A stretch of DNA of 64,000 nucleotides from a bacterium (GCA_037128595.1 JBAXWB010000014.1:56018-120017); one strand, 5' to 3'; positions 18,123 through 27,196 are shown, numbered from the stretch's first letter. Notes: a model not told the origin generated them from the sequence alone. Numbers and translations are program-made.

Positions 18123-18910
18123 AAGCAAGGAGCCTTATTACAGTGGTCGCCCTGTGCGGTGCAGTCGGAGTGACGGTAGCCGGGGGAACCGGCCCCGGGT
18201 CCACAGAACCGGCCGGGGGGGCCACATTGGCCGAGACCCGGATGGTTCTCGACAAGTGGATTGAGACCCAGCAGGTCATTGCCCGGGAGCGGAAGGATTG
18301 GCAGCAGGGTAAGGAAACGCTGGCCTCGCGGCTGGACCTGGCCCGCAAGGAAGCCGCCACCATTGAGGAGAAAATCAAGCAGGCGGAGGTGGCTTCGGCG
18401 ACCGCGGCCAAACAGCGCGCGACGATAGAGGCGGAAAATGCGAAGCTCAAACGGTCTGTGGAACGGCTGGCGGTAGCCGTGACCCGGCTGGAAGGCCAGA
18501 TCCGTAAAATGTTCCCGACCTTGCCGGATCCCATCCAGACGAAACTCAAGCCGTTATATGAGCGTATTCCCGCGGATGCGGCCACGACCAAGGTCTCCGC
18601 CGCCGAGCGGTTCCAGAATGTGCTGGGCATCCTGAGTGAGTCGATCAAAGCCAATACCGAGATCCCCGTGGTGTTTGAAGTGCGCAATCTGGCGAACGGA
18701 AAACCGGCCGAGGTTCGGGTCCTTTACGTGGGTCTGGGGCAGGCCTATTACCTGAGCGCCGCCGGCCAGGCGGGGATCGGGCGGCCGACTACCAACGGTT
18801 GGACCTGGGAAGCGTCGGCCGGGATCGCGCGGGATGTGCAAAAAGCGATTGAAATTCAGGAAGGCAAGCGCCCGCCCGCCTTCGTCGGCCTACCGGTGGT
18901 GCTCCAATGA
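18119..18910 (+). CDS. DUF3450-like periplasmic coiled-coil protein
   Basis: A 263-aa exported protein with a signal peptide (about 1-22). A long coiled coil (about 35-125) is rich in Lys/Glu/Ala heptads. A compact C-terminal domain (about 130-263) contains VLYVGLGQAYYLS and a GWTWEASAGIARDVQKAIEI segment, characteristic of DUF3450. These proteins are found beside ExbB/TtpC-type genes in many Gram-negative genomes; their biochemical role is unknown. It overlaps its neighbours on both sides by ATGA junctions, so its amount is tied to the TPR protein and the TtpC-like channel. Confidence 0.82.
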   Translation: MKARSLITVVALCGAVGVTVAGGTGPGSTEPAGGATLAETRMVLDKWIETQQVIARERKDWQQGKETLASRLDLARKEAATIEEKIKQAEVASATAAKQRATIEAENAKLKRSVERLAVAVTRLEGQIRKMFPTLPDPIQTKLKPLYERIPADAATTKVSAAERFQNVLGILSESIKANTEIPVVFEVRNLANGKPAEVRVLYVGLGQAYYLSAAGQAGIGRPTTNGWTWEASAGIARDVQKAIEIQEGKRPPAFVGLPVVLQ

Positions 18911-20349
18911 AAAGAATCCTGACAGCAGTGGTGTTGACGGCCTGGATGGTGACGGCGGCGCAATCTGCGGATGAAGGCTTGAAAGGACAGGTGGGGGCGG
19001 CCGCAATGGGGGGGATCTCCCAGTCGGCTCAGATGGAGCTGGAACGGGCCACGACAGAACTCAATGAATTGCGGGCCGAGGTTGCCACGGAAAAAGTGCC
19101 GCTAGCAGAGGAATTGGCGAAAGGGGAAGACCAGTTGATCCAGGGGCGGAAGAAGCTGGATCAGGCCCAGCGTCTGGCCGATGCGGGCGCGATGGGAATG
19201 GTGGCGCTGAAGGCGGAACAAAAAGCCCGTGAGGACGAGATGTCCTACATTGCCAACCTGTTGGATGAGTACATCCGGGTGTGTGAAACGAAAAGCTCGG
19301 TCAGTGAAATGCAGGCGCTTGCGGCAACGCTGGAGGCGGCCAAGCAGGCCGCCGGGAACCCGACCCTGACCCCGGACGACATTTTCGACCGGCGGGTGGC
19401 GGTGGTTGATTTGACCAGCACCCGGTTAGCCGAGGCGATCGGTGGTATGTGTTTTGGCGGAGTGGCGGTGGGGCCGGATGGTTCGGTGGAGGGGGGGCAG
19501 TTCCTGGTGGTGGGCCCCTCGGTCATGTTCGGCTCGTCGAATGGGGCACTGGTGGGGTTGGTGATCCCTCAACCCGGTTCGGCCAAGCCGCTGGTGCGCC
19601 CGATGGAAAATGACATGCAGGCAGGTCTGGGAGAGTTGATCAAGACCGGCCGGGGAACCCTGCCGCTGGATCCTTCGCGGGGCGGAGCACTGAAGGCGAT
19701 GGTCCAGAAATTCGACCTCATCAGCATCTTTGAAAAGGGGGGGCCGATCATGTGGCCCTTGCTGGTGGCGGCGACGCTGTCGCTCCTGACCGTTACGGAG
19801 CGGCTCATCTTTCTGACCCTCGAGCAAAGTCGCCGCAATCCCCAGGCGGTGCAACGATTCCTTGAGGCCGTGACGGAAGGGGATTTTGACCGGGCGCTGG
19901 TGGTGGGGGGCAAGTCAAAATTCTTTGTGTTGCGGGCGCTGGCGTATGCGCTGGAGCACCGGGAGAAATCCATTTCCAACGCCTTGCTGTATTCCCAGTC
20001 AAAGGAAATGCGGCGATACCGCAGGGGGATTCCCATCCTGGACACCGTGATTACCCTGGCCCCCTTGCTGGGATTGCTCGGCACGGTGACAGGTATGATG
20101 GGCTCCTTTGCACTGATCGGCGGCGAACTCAGTGCGCCGGGTGCCATTACCGGCGGTATCTCCGAGGCTTTGATTGCGACGGCTTTCGGTCTGGGCGTCG
20201 CCATTACCAGTCTGATTCCTTTCAACATGTTGAATACGCGGCTGGAAGAAGCCCGACAGGAAATGGAAGCGGCGGCAATTCAGCTGGAATTGCTGGTGAA
20301 CCGCCCGGCAGGCCCGTTGGCGGCCATGGCTCAACATCAATCTAATTAA
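18907..20349 (+). CDS. Long ExbB-family protein, TtpC-like
   Basis: A 480-aa protein. The N-terminal half is exported (signal peptide about 1-20) and contains a coiled coil (about 35-110) and a globular part with FVSHT-free, Gly-rich strands. From about 275 it is a MotA/TolQ/ExbB channel: GGPIMWPLLVAATLSLLTV, then ILDTVITLAPLLGLLGTVTGMM and EALIATAFGLGVAIT. This architecture, a periplasmic coiled-coil extension on an ExbB core, matches TtpC of Vibrio TonB2 systems, which is needed there besides ExbB2. The channel half is nearly repeat-identical to the short ExbB at 15106, so the two may form a mixed complex. The following gene is exbD. Confidence 0.87.
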   Translation: MKRILTAVVLTAWMVTAAQSADEGLKGQVGAAAMGGISQSAQMELERATTELNELRAEVATEKVPLAEELAKGEDQLIQGRKKLDQAQRLADAGAMGMVALKAEQKAREDEMSYIANLLDEYIRVCETKSSVSEMQALAATLEAAKQAAGNPTLTPDDIFDRRVAVVDLTSTRLAEAIGGMCFGGVAVGPDGSVEGGQFLVVGPSVMFGSSNGALVGLVIPQPGSAKPLVRPMENDMQAGLGELIKTGRGTLPLDPSRGGALKAMVQKFDLISIFEKGGPIMWPLLVAATLSLLTVTERLIFLTLEQSRRNPQAVQRFLEAVTEGDFDRALVVGGKSKFFVLRALAYALEHREKSISNALLYSQSKEMRRYRRGIPILDTVITLAPLLGLLGTVTGMMGSFALIGGELSAPGAITGGISEALIATAFGLGVAITSLIPFNMLNTRLEEARQEMEAAAIQLELLVNRPAGPLAAMAQHQSN

Positions 20350-20362
20350 GGAGAACGAGCAC

Positions 20363-20785
20363 ATGCATGGCGGTGGAGGTGGTGGATCAGGGAAAAAAGC
20401 GCGCATCGAGATCATCCCGTTGATCGATATTATTTTCTTTTTGCTGGCCACGTTCATCATGGTCTCGCTGTCGATGACGCAGAACCAGGGGGTTTCTGTG
20501 GCGTTGCCGAGCGCGTCGTCTGCCGCCTCCCTGGGAGACCAGCAGGAAATGCAAAAGTCGGTCACGTTGAGTGTCAATGAGAAGGGAGAAGTGTTTTATA
20601 ACAAGGAAAAAACATCGATCTCCCAATTGCCGATGCGGCTGCAGAATTACAAGACCACCAGCAAGGATCCCAAGGTGATCATCAACGCCGATGCCGGCGC
20701 CAATTTCAAGAATGTGGTGGCGGTGCTGGATGAAGTCCGCAAGTGCGGAATTGCCAAGGTGGGAATTAATACGGATAAAAAATAA
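20363..20785 (+). CDS. exbD: ExbD/TolR-family protein
   Basis: A 140-aa partner of the ExbB proteins. AAGGAG (20348-20353) lies 9 nt upstream of the ATG. A Gly-rich cytoplasmic tail precedes a single membrane helix (about 15-38) that carries the proton-carrying aspartate Asp22 in IPLIDIIFFLL, the family hallmark. The periplasmic domain (about 65-140) shows VTLSVNEKGEVFYN and VIINADAGANFKNVVAVLDEVRKCGIAKVGI, typical of ExbD. It completes the motor begun at 15106; only one exbD serves two exbB paralogues. Confidence 0.93.
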   Translation: MHGGGGGGSGKKARIEIIPLIDIIFFLLATFIMVSLSMTQNQGVSVALPSASSAASLGDQQEMQKSVTLSVNEKGEVFYNKEKTSISQLPMRLQNYKTTSKDPKVIINADAGANFKNVVAVLDEVRKCGIAKVGINTDKK

Positions 20786-20810
20786 CGCAACAATATAAGG
20801 GAGTCTCAGG

Positions 20811-20861
20811 ATGAAAAACGCAGGAAACAACAGCAAAACAAAAAAAACGGAGGAGCAATGA
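20811..20861 (+). CDS. 16-codon leader ORF coupled to the next gene
   Basis: A 16-residue Lys/Asn/Thr-rich ORF (MKNAGNNSKTKKTEEQ) begins at ATG 20811 after AGGGAG. Its TGA overlaps the ATG of the outer-membrane protein gene as ATGA. The downstream Shine-Dalgarno, GGAGGAG at 20849-20855, lies inside it. It may be a translational coupler or attenuator rather than a functional peptide; chance is possible in such a short frame. Confidence 0.35.
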   Translation: MKNAGNNSKTKKTEEQ

Positions 20862-21757
20862 AGAAGGTTATCTGGATGACGATGATAGTGGCCGGTAGTG
20901 TCAGCCTGTGCGTGGCACAGGAGAAGACAAAGCAGGATGCCAATAGTGATTTGGGTGAGGTGGCACAGGAAGCCGCGACACCCTGGCGCATTTCGGCCGG
21001 AGTGTTATATAAGAACTGGCTCTACGAACACGATGCCCTGCAACAGCGTGGGCCAACGACGTCCAAGGGCGGGGAAGACTGGGAGAACGGCAGCACCTCA
21101 GGCAACGGTGCGGGCTTGCAGATGAAGGTTGGCCGTGGCGACGGGACGCTCGACGTATCCTTCGTCAAGTCGGACTTCACATACGAATATACCCATCCCA
21201 ATGCCAAGCAGTCGATCGACACCGTTTCCCGCGACTTTGAAGTGACCTGGTCGCAGATCACGGGCCGCAACAATCAGGCGGAATATGGAACCATCATGGG
21301 GTTCCGGTACATGGGCATGCAGAAGGACGATATGATCACTGAAGGCTCCACGATGGTGGAGGGCGGGGGGAATATGAACTGGCTGATGCTCGAAGGCGGT
21401 TACACGGGGAGCTGGCGTCCATTTGAAACGCCTTTGTTCCAGGCGCACGGCTCCGTTCTTTTCTTCCTGGGTGAGGCTTCAGGAACCGCCCGCAGCGGCA
21501 TGGACACGAACTGGGTCGATGGTGTGGTCTCGGAAACCTACAGTGACCAGTACTCGCTGGCCTACGGTGGCCGGGCGTCATTCGGGGTGGACGTTTCCAT
21601 CACCAAGCGGGTTTGGGTTTCGATCGACTATATGCGCGAATGGCTGTACTCGTTCGACTCCACGGATACAGGGATTGTGGTGTTCCCGGATAACAGCGAT
21701 GCGCTGTTCATCGAGAATCATCATGCGGTCATGGCGAGTATAAATTACGTATTCTAA
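20858..21757 (+). CDS. Putative outer-membrane beta-barrel protein
   Basis: A 299-aa protein with a signal peptide (cut near CVA-QE). A polar linker is followed by alternating aromatic/Gly-rich strands (WRISAGVLYKNWLYE, FDVT/FEVTWSQITGRN-type, YGTIMGFRYMG, GRASFGVDVSITKRVWVSIDYMRE). It ends in MASINYVF, a terminal strand with a C-terminal Phe as recognised by BAM. It is therefore likely a small (10-12 strand) barrel. No named family was recognised. It follows exbD after 72 bp, with a good GGAGG site, and precedes a lipoprotein. It may serve the TonB system or the adjacent polysaccharide export locus. Confidence 0.65.
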   Translation: MKKVIWMTMIVAGSVSLCVAQEKTKQDANSDLGEVAQEAATPWRISAGVLYKNWLYEHDALQQRGPTTSKGGEDWENGSTSGNGAGLQMKVGRGDGTLDVSFVKSDFTYEYTHPNAKQSIDTVSRDFEVTWSQITGRNNQAEYGTIMGFRYMGMQKDDMITEGSTMVEGGGNMNWLMLEGGYTGSWRPFETPLFQAHGSVLFFLGEASGTARSGMDTNWVDGVVSETYSDQYSLAYGGRASFGVDVSITKRVWVSIDYMREWLYSFDSTDTGIVVFPDNSDALFIENHHAVMASINYVF

Positions 21758-21786
21758 GGCGCTACGTGCGCCATTGGGGAGGAAAT

Positions 21787-22422
21787 ATGTCGAAACATGC
21801 CCTGTTTTTGAGGGGAGGATTGGTGGCGGCCGGGCTGGCGGTTCTGGCCGTCGGTTGTGTGTCCACGGGAATTCAACTGGTCTCGAAAGGGGAGGAGGGG
21901 CACGCTTCGGTGGGGCAATCCCTCATCGTGGTGTCGCAACTGGCCTCCGCGGATGAAGCCTGGGCGGCCGCGTTTGAGAAGGCGCTGGACTTCGAACTCA
22001 AGCGAAGCGGTTCGCCTTTCCTGATCCAGAGCCGAAACCCTTTGGCTCTGCAGGCCGACAAGGCCCGCTATGCCGCCCAGATCAGGGAGTTCAATCCGGA
22101 TCTGGTGCTGGTGGTGGAGCCGGGAGATGGAACGGTGGATACACGGGGCCGGAGTTACAAACGCAGGTTTGAAGCCGGTGTGTTTAGAAATTACGCCGAA
22201 CGGAGCAAACGGGAACTGGCCTGGCGCGGCTCCATCGATTTGGATCCGGCCGGGGCCTTCATCAAGGCGGAAGATATGCCGGCGCTGGCAAGAGACTTGG
22301 TTGCCAAACTCCAATCCGACGGCATGCTCCCGAAACAGAAGCGGAACATCAGCAAGGCTCCTGTGAAGGTGGAGGAATCATTATTGCCGCCAGTGAGAAC
22401 AACGCGGGGGTATGGCCGATAA
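21787..22422 (+). CDS. Uncharacterised lipoprotein
   Basis: A 211-aa protein. Start ATG 21787 is preferred because GGGGAGG ends 4 nt upstream; an in-frame ATG at 21766 would lengthen it by 7 residues. The signal peptide ends in the lipobox AVGC, so it is an outer- or inner-membrane lipoprotein. The body alternates helices and strands, with LVLVVEPGDGTVDTRGRSY and a basic C-terminus. It resembles the general build of small envelope lipoproteins with an ABA-like core, but no family was recognised. It starts 29 bp after the outer-membrane protein and ends about 100 bp before the polysaccharide export gene. Confidence 0.7.
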   Translation: MSKHALFLRGGLVAAGLAVLAVGCVSTGIQLVSKGEEGHASVGQSLIVVSQLASADEAWAAAFEKALDFELKRSGSPFLIQSRNPLALQADKARYAAQIREFNPDLVLVVEPGDGTVDTRGRSYKRRFEAGVFRNYAERSKRELAWRGSIDLDPAGAFIKAEDMPALARDLVAKLQSDGMLPKQKRNISKAPVKVEESLLPPVRTTRGYGR

Positions 22423-22522
22423 TTCCGAATGCAAGCCAAGAAGTAACACCACGCTAATTGAGTCCAAATCCCAAAGGTGTCTACTGACAAATATTTCAAT
22501 GAACAGGGAGGACAGAATTAAC

Positions 22523-23719
22523 GTGAAAACTCGTGATCAAGAACATCAACCCTTCGTGGCAAAGGTCGGTGCCTGCATGGCCTTGGTCATGGGTCTGGCT
22601 CTCTGTTCGTCCTGCAGTACCCCTCCGGATCAGGACGACGGGCTCGTCGGGATCATCTACCACGCCTCGGCGCGTCATGAAGTCCGAAGCTTCGCAGGTT
22701 CGCCAGCGGCGGAGACTCAGCGCCAGACTATTCACCCGCTGGTGGAGGTCGATAAGGAACCTCCGGCCAAGGAATCTGCTCCAAGAACTGGTGGAACCGC
22801 GATAACACCGAATTCTGTTCCCGTCCCCAATACGCCATTAGAAGGGCCGGCCAATTACCGCATTTCCCCCGGCGATGTACTGGCGGTCTCCTATTTTCCC
22901 CGTCCCCCGGGCGATTCGAAGGAATACCTGATTGACAGTCAGGATGTTCTGACCATCAGTGTCTCGGGGCAGCAAACCTTTACCGGGGATGTGACGGTGC
23001 GGCCGGATGGATGCATTTCCTTTTTCCTGATCGGTGAGATGAATGTGCGAGGCCTGACGGTGGCGCAGGTGCGGACCGATATGACCACGCGGATGGCCAA
23101 ATCCATGGCGGGTGCGGAAATCACCGTGATCCTTAAGGAGGGCAATGCCTTGGCCCGCGACTTCCTGAATACCCTGCGAAGCAACACCGACCTGGGTTCC
23201 ACCCGGATCATCCAGATCCGGAATGACGGTACGGTGACGTTCCCGCTGGTGGGCGAGGTCAGCGCCATGGGTAAAACCCTGCCCGTGCTTTCAGCTGAAC
23301 TCGACGAGAAATACAACCGGGTCTTCCGGCGGGGCATCGCCGTGGCCTTGAATTTGAGTTCGAGTTCGGACGGGAATATCGCCGTGCTGGGTGAAGTGCG
23401 CAATCCCGGACGCTACACCATTAACAACCCGGTCAGCCCCTTCTTTGCGCTGGCGATGGCGGGTGGCGCGCTAGACACCGCCAAGAAATCCCAGGTGGTG
23501 GTCGTTAATCGCCGGGCCGATGGCAAGGTGAGCTGGCATGTGATCAACCTGGATATTGACTCCGGCAAACCGCTGGGCCCTGAGATAGCGCTCTCACCCC
23601 AGGATATGCTGCTGGTTCCCCGGACCGGGGTGGCCAACCTGAATACTTTTGTGGATCAATACATACGCCGGATGATGCCGGTGCCGACCGGCCTGGGCTT
23701 CGGTTACAATTTGAATTAA
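22523..23719 (+). CDS. Polysaccharide export outer-membrane lipoprotein (Wza-like)
   Basis: Outer-membrane export protein of the Wza/KpsD family, about 398 aa from the GTG at 22523. A GGGAGG site lies 12 nt upstream; an in-frame ATG at 22499 lacks one. The signal peptide ends in LCSSC, so it is lipidated. Domains: a polysaccharide export domain (about 110-200, YRISPGDVLAVS and YLIDSQDVLTISVSG), a second strand-rich repeat with IRNDGTVTFPLVGEV, and an SLBB-like domain (about 280-330, IAVLGEVRNPGRYTI). It forms the periplasmic/outer-membrane channel for the exopolysaccharide made by the following genes, with the Wzc-like protein 10 bp downstream as its inner-membrane partner. Confidence 0.9.
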   Translation: MKTRDQEHQPFVAKVGACMALVMGLALCSSCSTPPDQDDGLVGIIYHASARHEVRSFAGSPAAETQRQTIHPLVEVDKEPPAKESAPRTGGTAITPNSVPVPNTPLEGPANYRISPGDVLAVSYFPRPPGDSKEYLIDSQDVLTISVSGQQTFTGDVTVRPDGCISFFLIGEMNVRGLTVAQVRTDMTTRMAKSMAGAEITVILKEGNALARDFLNTLRSNTDLGSTRIIQIRNDGTVTFPLVGEVSAMGKTLPVLSAELDEKYNRVFRRGIAVALNLSSSSDGNIAVLGEVRNPGRYTINNPVSPFFALAMAGGALDTAKKSQVVVVNRRADGKVSWHVINLDIDSGKPLGPEIALSPQDMLLVPRTGVANLNTFVDQYIRRMMPVPTGLGFGYNLN

Positions 23720-23729
23720 GGGAGACGCC

Positions 23730-25787
23730 ATGATGACAACTGCATATGACGATATCATAAAACGATCCTTCCGGCTTCTGACCTATCACCGGCGACGGAT
23801 TTGGTGGATTACCTCCAGACTGTTTATCCTGACGCTGGTGCTGACGGCCTTCAGCATGGCGTTCTGCCCTAAGTTTGTGGCCCGCACCAAAATGACCATT
23901 CTGCCCACCCGCAGCGAAATTGGTTTCGCGGCCGGTCGGCCGGATATGTTCGGGAGCCCGGTGGCGTTGTTGGGCCAGACCTACTCTGAAACCATGACCA
24001 GTCGCACCCTGGCGGAGGATGTGGCGCGCACCCTGATGACGAATGACCGGGCGGAATTGAGCAACGGCGGCGTTCTCGGGCATATCCGGCATCATTTGAT
24101 CTCCCCGATTTTCGGGCTCTTTGGCCGGGCGGTCACCCTGCTGAATACCGGTCGTTGGGAAACGCCCGATCCGTTCAGGTCATTGGTGGACACCATTCAG
24201 GCCCGCACCAAAGTCCAGAATCTGCCAGGTTCCTTTGTCTATCAGATTGCCGTGACCTGGGAAAATCCCAAGATCGCGGCGGCAGTCGCGAATACGCTGG
24301 CGGATCGCCATGTGCAGATGACTTTGCAGACGAACCGGGAAGAGATGCGGACAACCCGCGACTATATCGAGGCGAAGATCAAGGAATCAAAAGCGGATCT
24401 GGCCACCCTGGAAACGAAAATCAAGGATTACCGTGTGGGCGAGAAACTCTACGCATCTTCAACCGACATGGATCTTGGGCTTCAAGAAAAGTCGGTGTAT
24501 CTGCGGGATCTCAACGCCACCCGTGTCAACCGGGCTCAATTGGATGCGCGAATTGACGCACTCAAGCCTTACCAGACACCGGCTTCACTGGCGGTGATTG
24601 AGGCGGAGCGCAGCGAATTGAAGACGCGGGAGGCGGCGGTTGAAAAAGTCATTGGCGAACAAGTGGCTGTGCTGGACAAGTTGCCGGCAAAAGAAGCCGG
24701 GCTCCTGGATTTGTATCGCGAGAGGCTGAATTTGGAACATACCATCGGTTCATTGCAGGATCGGCTGCTGGATACCAAGATCACAGAACTGGCGCAACTG
24801 AGCACGGCGCGGATCATTGACCGGGCTATTCCGCCGGTCTACCCGGAGGGGCCGCTTCTGTTGCGTAATGCCGTGGCATCGCTCATCGTGGGCCTGCTGC
24901 TTTCGATCGGTTATGTGCTGGTGTGCGAGGCGTGGCGGCCCGGACTGCGCAGCCAGGATGATCTTGGCCGCAGCAGCGGCGAAATCGTCGGCCTCATGCC
25001 CTACGTGGTTGCCAACGGTCACGGGGATCCTGATGGCGAGTCCTCTGGCCGGTTGACCGAATTTTTCCAGAGCGTGGCACATGGCCATTATGGCACGGTG
25101 GCACACCGGCGCACCACCAAGCGGCACCTGGAACATCTGCTGATGCGCCTGATGGAAAGTGTGAGCGCCCGGATCTGCATGTTCGTGAGTCTCAACGGGG
25201 GCGAGGGAAAAACCTATCTGATCGAGCAACTCGCCAAACTGGCCCGTGAATCGGGACTCAAGGTGCTGGTTGTGGATGCCAATTTCAGCGCTCCCGCGCT
25301 CCACCTGGCGTTCGGCAAATCCCAGTCGGTTGGTATGGCTGAGATTCTGGCTGGCGAAGTGGAAGCCAAGGCGGTTTCCATAACCCTTGACGGGGGACTC
25401 AGCCTGATCAATGCCGGCTACAAACGTCCGACGGCGCAATCGAAATGGGCGGTCGAAAAGATCCGGCTCGAACTTCTCCAACTCAAGGAGGGGTTTGATC
25501 TGATTTTGATAGATACCGCCGCGTTGAGGGTCGATTCCTCCGTGCCCCGCCTGTTGCCTCTGGCGACGGATATCGTGTGTGTCTTTGATGCGACAAAGTC
25601 CTGCCGGAGCGATGCTGATGAGGTGCGCCAGCGGCTCGGTAGTGCGGCAGGCGGAATGAAAATCATTTTCAACAAAAAGATGCATGCGGGTGATCACCTG
25701 TTCGCGGCAGGTAATAACGGGCATTCCAATGGGAACAGGCCTGCGACTGAACCCCTGACGAGTAGACCGGTCTTGAGCCGTAATTGA
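23730..25787 (+). CDS. Wzc/GumC-type chain-length regulator with BY-kinase-like ATPase domain
   Basis: A 685-aa polysaccharide co-polymerase; GGGAG sits about 7 nt upstream of the ATG. N-terminal membrane helix (about 28-48), a periplasmic Wzz domain with a long coiled coil (about 190-350), and a second helix after a Pro-rich stretch (about 375-400). The cytoplasmic ATPase domain has Walker A NGGEGKT (about 487-494), a modified Walker A' (VLVVDANF) and Walker B LILIDTAAL. The tail is Asn/Gly-rich and lacks the tyrosine cluster that BY-kinases autophosphorylate. It may therefore act as an ATPase without phosphotyrosine control. It should couple to the Wza-like channel and the polymerase at 27163. 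Confidence 0.9.
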   Translation: MMTTAYDDIIKRSFRLLTYHRRRIWWITSRLFILTLVLTAFSMAFCPKFVARTKMTILPTRSEIGFAAGRPDMFGSPVALLGQTYSETMTSRTLAEDVARTLMTNDRAELSNGGVLGHIRHHLISPIFGLFGRAVTLLNTGRWETPDPFRSLVDTIQARTKVQNLPGSFVYQIAVTWENPKIAAAVANTLADRHVQMTLQTNREEMRTTRDYIEAKIKESKADLATLETKIKDYRVGEKLYASSTDMDLGLQEKSVYLRDLNATRVNRAQLDARIDALKPYQTPASLAVIEAERSELKTREAAVEKVIGEQVAVLDKLPAKEAGLLDLYRERLNLEHTIGSLQDRLLDTKITELAQLSTARIIDRAIPPVYPEGPLLLRNAVASLIVGLLLSIGYVLVCEAWRPGLRSQDDLGRSSGEIVGLMPYVVANGHGDPDGESSGRLTEFFQSVAHGHYGTVAHRRTTKRHLEHLLMRLMESVSARICMFVSLNGGEGKTYLIEQLAKLARESGLKVLVVDANFSAPALHLAFGKSQSVGMAEILAGEVEAKAVSITLDGGLSLINAGYKRPTAQSKWAVEKIRLELLQLKEGFDLILIDTAALRVDSSVPRLLPLATDIVCVFDATKSCRSDADEVRQRLGSAAGGMKIIFNKKMHAGDHLFAAGNNGHSNGNRPATEPLTSRPVLSRN

Positions 25788-27196
25788 AACGATCCGCCGA
25801 TATGCGATCAATCTGTAAAAATGGAGCGACGCGAACCAGGACAATGGCGTGGGGGCAGTGGTGTTTATGGGTAGGGTTTGTGGCCGGGGCGGCGCTGTTG
25901 GCCGGAACAGCGGTTTTATGGATCCAGTTATGCTCTCTGGTGGCGTTCGGGCTGGGAAGCTGGTTGATTCTGATGCGGCGCTGGCCGCGGAAAATTCCAG
26001 TCTTGAATTACCATAGTGTATCCGCTTACCCGGAGTGGTTGCAGATTGCCGATCACGTGTCACTGACCCCGGCCGCGTTGGAGCGCCAATTGTCGTATCT
26101 CTCACGGCAGGGCTATCGAACTCTTTTCATCAGTGAGGTTCGGCAGGCGTTGACTGGCAAGATGCGGATGAAGTCGCGCGGCCGGTATGTGGCACTGACT
26201 TTTGATGATGGTTATGCTGACAACTGGATCGCGGCGTTTCCGCTGCTGAGGAAATACGGCATGAAAGCCACGCTGTTTGTCAGCCCCGGATTTGTCACGG
26301 AAGCGCCGGGATGTCGTCCGACGATTGAGAAGAACGACCGCGCAAAATGGGGCGGTCTGGATTGGAGCGGATATTTGACGTGGCCGGAATTGAAGGCCAT
26401 GCAGGCGAGTGGGCTGGTGGAAATCCAGTCGCACGGCGAGGCCCATACGCGGGTTTTTGTGGAGCCGGAACTGAAGGGGTTTGTTGGACCAGGCAAGCCC
26501 AATTTGTGGCTTTTCTGGAATGCCCTGCCGGAAATGCGGACACAATGGTGGCATAAACTGGCGGCGGATCGTTCATTGTGGGGTCAGCCGGTGTTCCGGC
26601 AGGGGCCCGCGCTGGCGCATCGGGCCTATCGACCGGACCCGGATACCGTGGGGCGTTTTCTCTCATGGGCCCGTGAACCGGGGCGGGCAATCTTTGACTC
26701 GCCGGGTTGGGAGGAGCGCCTGCGCGAGGAATGGATGCGCCGGAACGCGGATCCGGCGCATCAGGGGAGTCTGGAGGATCCGGAATCATACGTCCGGCGT
26801 GTCATGGAGGACTTAGGTCGGGCCCGTGAGACGCTGGAGCGCGAACTGCATACGACGGTGGAGGTGTTGTGTTGGCCGGAAAATGAATTTTCGCCTGAGG
26901 GTGAGGCCGCCGCTCGACAGCTGGGGTATAAAGCCACAGTTTCCAACCGGCACCGCAGCCGGAATATGGTCGGTGAAACCCCGGGCTTGATCGTGCGCAC
27001 CTTTATTGGCTGCCGGGCGGCGGGGATTCGTTCCCCAGGGCTGGATTTTGCGGCGTTTGTATTGGAGTTGAAGGTATTTGAAGGCTGGTATCTCTTGTAT
27101 CCGTTCCTGGCGGTGATGCATCGGGCCAAAAAGTGGGTGTTTGCCTTAAGGAGGCACTGTTTATGTTGCAGGGATTACGTGTCAATCTGGGTCTGA
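25784..27196 (+). CDS. Membrane-anchored polysaccharide deacetylase (NodB homology, CE4)
   Basis: A 470-aa protein beginning at a TTG coupled to the wzc stop (TTGA overlap); ATG 25802 or 25844 are alternatives. Two hydrophobic segments at about 20-65 anchor it. The NodB domain (about 75-390) shows VLNYHSVS, the catalytic/metal Asp pair TFDDGYADN (about 138-146) and the metal-binding motif SHGEAH (about 215-220). A large insert separates the motifs, and a late segment (VEVLCWPENEFSPEGEAAARQLGY) closes the barrel. It probably removes acetyl groups from amino sugars of the exported polymer. Its end overlaps the polymerase gene by 34 bp. Confidence 0.87.
   Translation: MKRSADMRSICKNGATRTRTMAWGQWCLWVGFVAGAALLAGTAVLWIQLCSLVAFGLGSWLILMRRWPRKIPVLNYHSVSAYPEWLQIADHVSLTPAALERQLSYLSRQGYRTLFISEVRQALTGKMRMKSRGRYVALTFDDGYADNWIAAFPLLRKYGMKATLFVSPGFVTEAPGCRPTIEKNDRAKWGGLDWSGYLTWPELKAMQASGLVEIQSHGEAHTRVFVEPELKGFVGPGKPNLWLFWNALPEMRTQWWHKLAADRSLWGQPVFRQGPALAHRAYRPDPDTVGRFLSWAREPGRAIFDSPGWEERLREEWMRRNADPAHQGSLEDPESYVRRVMEDLGRARETLERELHTTVEVLCWPENEFSPEGEAAARQLGYKATVSNRHRSRNMVGETPGLIVRTFIGCRAAGIRSPGLDFAAFVLELKVFEGWYLLYPFLAVMHRAKKWVFALRRHCLCCRDYVSIWV

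Noticed and set aside
24750..26105. A 451-codon minus-strand frame
   Set aside because: It spans the junction of the Wzc-like and deacetylase genes on the other strand, with His/Arg/Pro-rich low-complexity sequence.
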